Shown piece after piece: positions 8,989 to 15,969 of a DNA stretch of 15,969 nucleotides. The notes under the pieces are model-generated. The model searched no databases and was not told the origin of the DNA. It saw only the letters and a program-made list of their open reading frames with translations. The DNA comes from Ettlia oleoabundans (taxonomy: Eukaryota > Chlorophyta > Chlorophyceae > Chlamydomonadales), in NCBI GenBank assembly GCA_019693395.1, contig JAAMXP010000190.1:1997-17965 (forward strand), in the 5' to 3' direction. The translations under genes and the position numbers were made by a program. Positions within the stretch are counted from its first letter, which is position 1. Every line of letters starts with the position of its first letter.

Positions 8989-10051
8989 ATGCAGCAGGGG
9001 CTGCGGCCCTGCGTCCAGGATGAGAACGCCATGTCGGCGCTGCACCGCCCACCGGCAGTGCACATGAAGGGTACTGGCGGCGGCGGTGGAGCCAGCGACA
9101 ATACTGCTGCATTTAAGAAGGGGACGCCCGCCCTTTCCACCGTGCGAAAGGCGCTGGGCAACATCACCAACAGCACAGCAGGGTTTGGAGGTGGCGGAGG
9201 GGAGGGCATGGCACCTGGCAAGACCCCTGCTGGAGCGCCGCGGCGTGCGCCGGTCGACGTCACAAACAGCAATGCTGCAGCAGCGCCCAGCGCGCTGAAG
9301 GGAGGACAGAAGCCAGCTCTGCTAGCCGTGAAGCCGGCGCCAGTCCTGCATCAGCAGCCCCGGACAGCGGCAGCAGCAGCGGCACTGCCCGCCAGCCGTG
9401 CAGATGTACTGGCCGAGGGGGGCGTGGAGCGCCTGGCGGGGCACAGCTGGGCGCAGCTGGAGGCGGACAGGCTGGCACGCGAGGATGCCGAGATTCAGCA
9501 GCGCCTGGCGTCACTGGTCAATTACACGCCTCGCGGGCTGCCCACCTTCTTCCCCTTCTGGGTGAGCTTGGCTCCATCAGCCAACACCGGCTTGGGCTTC
9601 CCAGGCGTTGCATGCATGCGGTGGCACAGTACTGGCGTCGAATGATTTATGGAGCAGGCAACCAGGCCCCATACGGGGTCACGTTAAGATATGTGCCAGT
9701 GTAAATGAGCAACTGCTTGTTACACGCTGCGCACACTGCTTGCAGGGGGCAACTGCTGATCAACCGCAAGTTCTGCAGAAGGATGTGCTGCCCACCCCGC
9801 CGGCCTCCCCCATGGCCCCACGCACCGCAGGGCCAGGTGTGCAAAGCTGGCTTGTCAAATGCATCTCCACCATAGGCAGGGGCACATCCACATTGCATGC
9901 ATGGTGAACCAGGTTGTCATACCTGTCCCCAACTGTTTGCCTGAACTGTGCCGCAGGCTGCAACCAGGGCCTGAGCGTGCCAGACCTGAGCGACCTAAGG
10001 CTGCCCGACATTGACGAGGCCTTGGAGTTCTCGGGGCTGTATGACTTGTGA
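8989..10051 (+). CDS. Securin candidate (PATRONUS-like separase inhibitor / APC/C substrate)
   Basis: Three exons, 8989-9561, 9746-9836, 9957-10051, all in phase; 252 aa. Securins bind and block separase until APC/C destroys them at anaphase. Visible features: a DEN-box at residues 11-13 followed by a short basic stretch; a full D-box R53-K-A-L-G-N-I-T-N61; a low-complexity Gly/Ala/Pro linker to about 135; a likely helical charged block (WAQLEADRLAREDAEIQQRL); an FFPFW segment at 187-191; paired TP/SP sites (LPTPPASPM); and an acidic leucine-rich end (DLSDLRLPDIDEALEF). The plant securin PATRONUS1 has the same DEN-box plus ARKAL..ITN-type D-box at its N-terminus, and the overall basic-then-acidic layout is that of securins. 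Primary sequence is otherwise unrecognisable, as expected for this class. Another short-lived APC/C substrate, such as a shugoshin- or SAMBA-type regulator, is possible. Confidence 0.6.
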
Positions 10052-10543
10052 GATGAAGCACAACTACCTGGGGCCAACCCCTGATGCACACCTCTGCTGT
10101 GCCCACCATCTGGGCTTGGTGCTGTTGCAGCAACCTGCCAGTTCCGTTCACGAATGACAACCGACCTTGTTGATATGCAACAAAACACCTCCCCCACTCC
10201 TCTGCTTCCTGTTCTTTTGCGCTCTATGTTAATTTAGGTTTCAGATGGTGAAGCCCCTGCAAACAGGGGCACATACTTGGATTGTTGTAGGTTACTGTCT
10301 TTCCTTTCTATGGCCACTCTTTGTTCCATGGTCTATCAGTACTGATGCCAACTGGGGTGACTTCCTGGCAACCCACCATCTGATGAGCACAGGATAGGAT
10401 TGCGCAAGTTCATGATCTGAGGTTGGGAAAGCTGTTGCATGGGAAAACATAACTAGGTATTCCCTGTTAGCTCCTAGCCTAAAGAAGTCTTAAAATAAAA
10501 GAGTAAAGAACGTGCTGGTGTCATCAGGCATGCCTGCTGGTGT
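10052..10543. other. Convergent 3' region between securin-like and SpoU genes
   Basis: No exon with family similarity or good splice grammar was seen. It should hold both 3' UTRs. Unusually for this window, I find no exact TGTAA on either strand; the closest is TGTAG near 10286. The segment 10440-10510 is AT-rich. Confidence 0.5.
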
Positions 10544-11929
10544 TCACCGCTCCACACCGCTGTCTTGATAGCCGGCAGCCAGGTCGGCAACGCCCTGTGG
10601 CAGCGGAAAGCTAGCAGCAATCGTGCGCTCCTCAAATAGTCTGGAAAGCACCACACTGACTGCGTGGCTCAAAGACATGGACTCTGCAGCATCGCCGCAG
10701 AAGCACAACAATGGGCTCAAAGGAACACTTTTTCAGCCACACCACAATGCACATGGGCCAGGCAACTGCAACAGGGATGGATTCCTGTGGAAGGTACAAC
10801 GTGATGCAGCCTGCCGCATGCTGGGCAGCCACCATCTCACCCTGCAATCTTCCAATGGGAATGGAGAGGGTTGCATCGCACATGTCAAGTTCTGCTGCTG
10901 TCAAGCCGCTGACCTCCCTGCCAAACACAAGAGCCAGCTTCTTGCGGCCTGGTCGTCGCTGCCGCACATTCTGCTGCCCATCAGGATGCTTGACCGCTTC
11001 GTAGTCAGTGCCTTCACCAATGCTGGTGCTGGTGCTGCTGCTGCCGCAGCTGCTGCTGCTGCTGCCACGCATACCAGTGCTAATGTGAAGGGTAGCTGAT
11101 TCTGTTGCTGCTGACTGCAACTGAGAGTTTTCCATCAAAGCTGTGAGCTGTGGGGTTGCCAGCAGCTCCGCTATGCTTCGGTAGGCGCAGGGCCGCCCTG
11201 CATCAGGTACACACTCAAGAACTCTACGCCAGGAGGAATGAAAATGAAAAGCTGTGAGCCGCCTTGCCCACATGCATCAACAAGCTATGTGCCCCTTGGA
11301 GACAGGTGTCAACAGTGCACTGACGATGCCCTTACCTGCCACCCAGCGTGTGCACGCCACCGAGAACTCTACATCTGCTAGTGCCGAGTGTAGCGAGTCA
11401 TGCTGCTGTGCACGCCACAGCAAAAACTGTGCACCCTTGCTACCGTTGCGGGAGCTGCGTGCCAGGTGGTCACACCGGGGCTCCACGATCCTCAAGTCCT
11501 CACACTCGAAACAGGAACACGAGCGGGCCACCGTTCCCACCGAGATGGGCCGTTTCGGGCTTACCAGCACCACACACACTTCTTCCAACAGTGGCGGCGG
11601 AGTGCTCAGCAGGGGCTCCCAGTGGCGGTGTTTCCGCCGTCCCTGTAATCTCCTGCGCAGGCAAACACCGTAAACTTGTAATATTGTGCCGAGGGCTTTT
11701 TCCCGTGCCTTGCGAACACTTGGGCGGCGGCGGCGCCTCTGCACCTAACACTGCTCTGCCACTCCTGCTTTTCCAACGGCAGTTCAGTTTTATCAACTTC
11801 TTGAACTTCTGTCGTGCTGCAGGTTGTGCTGGCGTAGCTAATGTGCCGCGCAGGCGCCTTGAAATGCACCTTCACATGTGGCAGCGAGCGAGGACCGCCC
11901 ACCAGCGGGTGTGAAACACTCATGGCCAT
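10544..11929 (-). CDS. SpoU/TrmH-family tRNA/rRNA 2'-O-ribose methyltransferase, probably organellar
   Basis: Four exons: 11929-11745, 11652-11336, 11221-10841, 10683-10544; 340 aa. SpoU enzymes use S-adenosylmethionine, bound in a trefoil knot, to methylate ribose 2'-OH. All three family motifs are present: motif 1 VVLVSPKRPISVGTVARSC, motif 2 LALVFGREVSGLTAAEL, motif 3 IPIGRLQESMSLSHAVSVVL. Motif 3 is split by an intron and is restored exactly by the splice. Overall order resembles the TrmJ-like branch, with a SALADVEFSVACTRW block where TrmJ has its ALAxCxxVVGTxAR segment. The N-terminus (MAMSVSHPL...) suits a plastid or mitochondrial leader. A Ser-rich insertion of about 60 residues separates motifs 1 and 2. 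Intron 1 is the least certain: a 0-phase alternative (CAA|GTGTTC to TTACAG|GGA) also works. The target nucleotide cannot be told. Confidence 0.88.
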
Positions 11930-12125
11930 GTTGACTGCTTATATTAAGCTTCTCAATGCATGAAGAGGTATGAGAACAACGCGCAGTAAAAAGGAGGCGG
12001 TACGTGTGCCAAGTCGGTGGAGATGAGGAGAAGGACCCAGTGAGCAGTGCGTGCAGAAACCTTTCGCGTGCGATACTAGTTTAAAGCCTGGCATCATAGT
12101 GCAGGTCACTCTTGCATAGCGGAAA
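11930..12125. promoter_or_regulatory. Short divergent promoter region (SpoU gene / plastid membrane protein)
   Basis: Only 196 bases separate the two start codons, both of genes with organelle-type leaders. TTATATTAAG near 11938-11947 is TATA-like, just upstream of the minus-strand ATG. No other recognisable element was found. Confidence 0.5.
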
Positions 12126-13059
12126 ATGCAGAAACTCAACGCTTGCAAGGGGCTCGCTCCTGCCAACTGTTTCGCGGCTCGTACGGCCCCGGCTGTGCGA
12201 TCAGCAGCAGGTGAGACGCGCCAACTCATCAGCGTCGGTGGTAGTGGCGCTGCCGGTCACCGCCAGCAGCTGCGGAGAGAAGGCGATGTCTGCTTGCATG
12301 GATAGCACCAAGGCCTTCTGATCTTTCCTCCAACTCCCTGTCATGTCAGAGTTCCCTCTACGTTGCTTCCCTGTGCCCTTGTTTGCAGCACGCCGGTATC
12401 GGGTCGCAGTGCGCGCACAGGAGGGCAGCCCACAGCCGCCACCCCCACAGCAGCAGCAGGACCAGCAGCAGTTGGATGACGAACGACGGCTGGAGGCGCT
12501 GGAGGCGGCAGCCAAGGCCCGTAAGGGTATTAAAGCGGAGCAAGCTGAAGCAATGCGTGGACCGCGGCCTGCCCGGGCGTCCTCGTCTGGCAGCCAGGGT
12601 CGCATGGCTGAATGGAGGGAGGGCCAGCTGTTCCCCGAGGGTGGGCTGCCGACTGTGGCTACATAGTTGTTTACTTGTTAAGGCATCCCCCTGACACAAG
12701 GGTTTCTACGGTCCCCAGCATATGCAAGGATGGGCGCCGCCAGCTCCAGTCGCAAATGTGAAATTGTTTCTCCCTGTTGTTTTGCAATCTCCCAACCCCA
12801 CCCCTGTGCTTGTACCTCGTGAAACCCTTTCCCCCAACTACCCACACACTCCGTCCATGCAGGCTGGGAGGAGATGGACCCTCTTCAGAAGGCGAGCGAG
12901 CTGTACATGGGCAAGCGCGGCTTCCTCTTCTGGGCCAACAAGGCGGCACTGTGGTCTGTGGGCGGCCTGCTGGTCGGCTGGGCTGTCTTCCGCTTTGTGG
13001 GGCCTGCACTGGGGCTCTACCAGCTGCAGAACGACCTCTCCACCCCAAACTTCCTGTAA
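12126..13059 (+). CDS. Plastid-targeted single-span membrane protein of the green lineage
   Basis: Three exons, 12126-12210, 12389-12640, 12863-13059, all in phase; 177 aa. The first 40 residues (MQKLNACKGLAPANCFAART..., ending near VRAQ) form a typical algal chloroplast transit peptide, lacking acids and rich in Ala and Arg; intron 1 falls within it. Next come a Pro/Gln run (PPPPQQQQDQQQ), a charged helix (DDERRLEALEAAAKARKG) and a conserved-looking C-terminal block: EWREGQLFPEGWEEMD, then LYMGKRGFLFWANKAA, then one membrane span (about 145-163) with FRFVGPALGLYQL. This block reminds me of short uncharacterised plastid proteins of plants and algae, but I cannot name a gene. Likely location is the thylakoid or inner envelope; function unknown. 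The stop codon overlaps a TGTAA (13055-13059). Confidence 0.8.
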
Positions 13060-13104
13060 CTTGCTGCCACAAACGCCTGCTGTGACAAGTAGTGTGCTGT
13101 GTCC

Positions 13105-13109
13105 TGTAA
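13105..13109 (+). terminator. Candidate poly(A) signal TGTAA for the plastid protein gene
   Basis: TGTAA lies 46 bases past the TAA stop. A second copy overlaps the stop itself, but would leave almost no 3' UTR, so this one is preferred. Confidence 0.45.
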
Positions 13110-13503
13110 CCTCCTGAGTCCAGATGTACATGGTCGACCGAGAAAAGGGAGCAGCCAGGATGCATGCTCAGTGCAAGCGCATGAACAGTCTGCTGCTTTC
13201 AGCCTGAGAAAGTAAATGTAGGGTACTTCGGCAGCAAATTTATCCAGTTATGCACAGTGACGAAATGCAAGGCAACAAAAGGAGACAATGCACCAAAGGA
13301 AGGGAGAGAAACTGCTCCTGTAGGCGTGAGAATGTCCGTGTGCGCCCGACGGAGCTTGGCAATCGGAGCGCGGATCGCTGACAGCCGGCCAGCTGCTTGC
13401 TGACCCCCGCTGTCGTCCCCTTGCAGTGCTGAGCTGTGGGTATGGGGGCGACATCCAATATTGTGTCAACGCATATGAATGTGGTCATAGTGGTACCTGT
13501 GTC

Positions 13504-13508
13504 TTACA
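13504..13508 (-). terminator. Candidate poly(A) signal TGTAA for the nucleotidyltransferase gene
   Basis: TTACA on the plus strand reads TGTAA on the minus strand, about 100 bases past the preferred stop at 13608-13606. It is also downstream of the alternative stop. Confidence 0.4.
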
Positions 13509-13605
13509 CTGCTTTTAGCCACCATGCCATCCAGCCGCAGCCGCCCCTCAGCTGCGCTGCCCCACTCGGTACGCCTGCACACCAGCAAACTACATGCACC
13601 ATAGC

Positions 13606-15949
13606 TCAGCCAGCCAGATTTGCAGCCTGCCCGCGGAGGCCAGCACCAGCCTGTTCAGCCAGCCAGGACTCCTGCTGGGAACTTGCAGGTCGGGCGGAAG
13701 CAACATTGCTATACTAGACGCCAAGTGAGACAGTAAGCCACACTTGCACCAGCGCTGACGCCCCCGCGNNNTCCCGTGCTCACCGCAAACAGTAGGTCCA
13801 GCGGGTCCTCGGCGTCCCTCAGCAGTGTGGCCGCTCGCGTGAACTCCTTGTGCAGCACCCCGCGCGTCTGCCTATCCACGGTGCGCCCCAGGTCGTGGCT
13901 CAGCTCAAACGGATCCTCAATGCACACCTGCACAGCGGCACACGGCACATGTGGGTGGTGGCTGGCTGGCTGGCTGGGGAGTGCTCCAGGCATTTGTTGG
14001 ATGGACCTGGGGTTAACGTGTGGCAGAGCGGACACATGGCACACTGGCGGCTGGTACCAACAGGTACAGGTGTTGAGACAGATTGGGCAAGTGGCTGGAA
14101 CAGGCACAGCGCCCCGGATGTGCAGGTGCAGGTGCAGGCGCATGCCTGGACTGTTGCTTGCTTCAACACTGTGGGGGCGCCCAATCCTCATCCCACTGCA
14201 AGCCTCCTACTTTCAATCCCTCGATCCCTCCATCCCTCCATCCCCAGCTCCCTGCCTCCCTGACCCACAAGTAGTAGCTGCCTCACCAGGTGCCGCTCGT
14301 TGCCGATGCGCCGCGTCCAGTCCTTGTCGTCCTTGTGCAGGCAGCCACCCAGGCGCACAGACACGACATCTTGGGAGTAGTTGTGACGCCAGGCCCAGTA
14401 CTCAAAGAAGGCCCACAGCAGCTGCGCTAGGCTCTCGCGGTTTGCGGCGCCAAAACCGCGCAGAGACTCCACCTGCAAATGTGTACAGATACGGTGGGTA
14501 GCGTTATCAGCCAGTGCGGCATGTGTGGGGAGGGTGGTAAGGCCCAACACAGGGTGCAAGTGGACGGGTGCAACGCTGTCGGTGCGTTGTGGGAAGCCAA
14601 GCCAAGCCGGCATTGCTCTCGGCACACTACATCCATCCTTGGAGCAAACCCCACCTCGCCCACTGCGGCAGCAGTCATCCCGACAACATTTGCCATGCCA
14701 CCCCAGCAAAGATGTCTGGCAGACAGAGCGGGGCTGCCTGATCGGGCTGCCTGAAGTGATGGCCACCATGCAAGAATCCCCCAACCCTGGGGTCACCTCG
14801 TCGCAAAACTCGCAGCTCCACTGCCCCACTGTGCTGCGGAAGGTGGGTGGCAGCTGCTGCAGGACGGGCAGCACGGGTGTGGGGCGCGTCTGCAGCAGGT
14901 GGATGCACATCAACACGTAGCAATACGACGACAGCGTGCCTGCAGTACAAACAACATTGATAGGGGGAGTTGTTCAGACTACAGGCCCAAGCCCAACACC
15001 CCTTCCTACAAGACAACACTTCAGCCCAAAGATTTGCGCCCACGGAATGCCCCGCCACTTCCCTGATAGGGACTGCCATAAAGAATGATAACAACACCCC
15101 CCAAAGCATGGGACCCACCATTACCATCACCACACACATCCCCACCCCCCACCCCTCACCTCTGTATGCGTCGTTGACTGCGCGCTGCTTGGCCCAGTGC
15201 TTGACGAGGGCTACCAGCGGCGCAAGACGCGGGTCAACGGCGCAGTAGTCTGCCAGCAGCTTGGTGTTGACGCAGGCCAGCAGGTTGTTCACAGTCACGT
15301 CCACCTGCGGGTGGTGGTGGTGGTGGTTTGGGGGGCCGGGGATGGTGTGGGTGAGGCCCGCATGGCAGGTGGTGAAGCGGGAAGCGCCATGGGCACCAGC
15401 AGAAGGCGGGTGCGTGAGAACAGGTACGAGGGAAGGGGACACACGAAAGGAATGGAGCAGCAACAAGTCAGGCCCAACTGGATTGAATGAATGAGGCGTA
15501 GGGGAGCGCTTGCTTCACCGGCCACCTGCAGGGCGCCTCAGCGCTCAGCCTGCATGTCCAGGCATGCCACCCACCTTGGTCTTTGTACGTGGCACCATAA
15601 ACTTGACCACGGGGACGCGCGCCTTGGGCAGTGTCAGCACATCGGCCATGCCCGCTGCCTCCATCAGCTCACCCACGGCTACAGCCACCTCCCCCTTCTC
15701 CTCCTGACACAGAAGAGATAAGGAAGGGTGCACTTTGTAATAAACAGCTCGGTATTAGCATTGCGCTACATTCCAGCCACCTTGCATTTTTGCTGATACC
15801 AGGGGCACACCCAATCAACTGCCACATCACGGTCAACTTTGTCATGGCTCACAAGCACAATCGCCCGTACATTTGCGACCACAATCCACAACAACGCTGC
15901 CCACACTCACCATGTACTGCAACCCCTCCTTGCAACCAACAGTATCGCC
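13606..15949 (-). CDS. Terminal nucleotidyltransferase (TUTase / non-canonical poly(A) polymerase), 5' partial
   Basis: Exons in phase: 15949-15911, 15703-15575, 15304-15160, 14939-14797, 14472-14287, 13927-13784 and probably 13713-13606; about 297 residues here, more upstream. These enzymes add U or A to RNA 3' ends. Seen: the palm strand RVPVVKFMVP and VDVTVNNLLA, whose Asp is the third catalytic carboxylate; the central-domain block [31 protein letters not shown], continued across a splice; the PAP-associated domain, SLAQLLWAFFEYWAW...YSQDVVSVRLGG; and CIEDPFELSHDLGR, typical of the Cid1/URT1/TUTase group. The GS...DxD motif with the first two Asp lies outside the window. The last exon (YSNVASARPASSQQ... 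to NLAG) follows a less usual TCTAG acceptor; the alternative is a tiny AYRVGQRS end after GTGCAG near 13579. U versus A specificity cannot be told. Confidence 0.88.
13769..13771. other. Three undetermined bases (NNN)
   Basis: The three N lie in the last intron of the nucleotidyltransferase gene, 13 bases past the exon end at 13784. They mark an unresolved position or a joined gap, so true intron length is unknown. Confidence 0.95.
13960..13976. repeat. (GGCT)4 microsatellite
   Basis: Tandem GGCT units lie in an intron of the nucleotidyltransferase gene, close to the acceptor of exon 13927-13784. Confidence 0.8.
14120..14137. repeat. (GTGCAG)3 tandem repeat
   Basis: Three perfect six-base units lie in the intron 14286-13928. 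On the minus strand they read CTGCAC and create no acceptor-like AG in frame. Confidence 0.85.
15310..15327. repeat. (GGT)6 microsatellite next to a splice acceptor
   Basis: Six GGT units lie just upstream (in transcript terms) of the acceptor of exon 15304-15160. On the minus strand they read ACC repeats, standing where a polypyrimidine tract is expected. Confidence 0.9.
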
Positions 15950-15969
15950 CTGCAGTACTCATTCGCGCC

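Larger units (their letters stand above)
13060..13605. other. Convergent 3' region between plastid protein and nucleotidyltransferase genes
   Basis: No convincing exon was seen. The plus-strand gene has a second TGTAA at 13105-13109; the minus-strand gene has one at 13508-13504. Open frames here (for example 13488-13240 minus) lack family features and lie downstream of both stop codons. Confidence 0.5.

Noticed and set aside
13240..13488. Minus-strand 82-codon open frame
   Set aside because: It lies downstream of both neighbouring stop codons, has no family motif, and best fits 3' UTR or intergenic sequence.
1..15969. CRISPR array, tRNA/rRNA gene, insertion sequence or prophage
   Set aside because: No spaced identical repeats, cloverleaf with the A/B box pattern, terminal inverted repeats or phage proteins were seen; the region is eukaryotic.

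Overview
The window looks like nuclear DNA of a green alga (Chlorophyta). It is GC-rich, its genes are broken by many short introns with GTGAG/GTGGG donors and (C/T)GCAG acceptors, two proteins carry plastid-type leaders, and several genes are followed by the green-algal poly(A) signal TGTAA. I could not fix the genus. I found no tRNA, rRNA, CRISPR, transposase or bacterial-style operon. Gene models were built by hand, joining exons only where reading phase agreed and, where possible, where family motifs continued across the junction.

Layout, left to right: (1) minus, 2771 to beyond base 1, a FIH-1-like JmjC/cupin protein in which all three iron ligands appear to be replaced; (2) minus, about 3836-3172, a tiny hydrophilic protein of unknown function; (3) minus, 8645-4304, a complete 14-exon CASTOR/POLLUX/DMI1-type (or plastid-envelope PEC-type) ion channel of 860 aa with two RCK-like regions; (4) plus, 8989-10051, a 252-aa protein with a DEN-box, a textbook D-box, TP/SP sites and an acidic tail, which I read as a securin (PATRONUS-like) candidate; (5) minus, 11929-10544, a SpoU-family 2'-O-RNA methyltransferase; (6) plus, 12126-13059, a plastid-targeted single-span membrane protein; (7) minus, from beyond the right edge to about 13606, a terminal nucleotidyltransferase (TUTase / non-canonical poly(A) polymerase) missing its N-terminus.

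Genes 3/4 and 5/6 are head-to-head pairs with gaps of 343 and 196 bp between start codons, so each pair probably shares a promoter region. Genes 4/5 and 6/7 converge, leaving 3' regions of about 0.5 kb. The genes do not form one pathway: the neighbourhood mixes RNA modification and RNA tailing, ion transport, cell-cycle control and plastid membrane function.

The two most interesting items are the candidate algal securin, a protein class that is very hard to find by similarity search, and the FIH-like protein, whose fold is kept while its metal and 2-oxoglutarate residues are gone.
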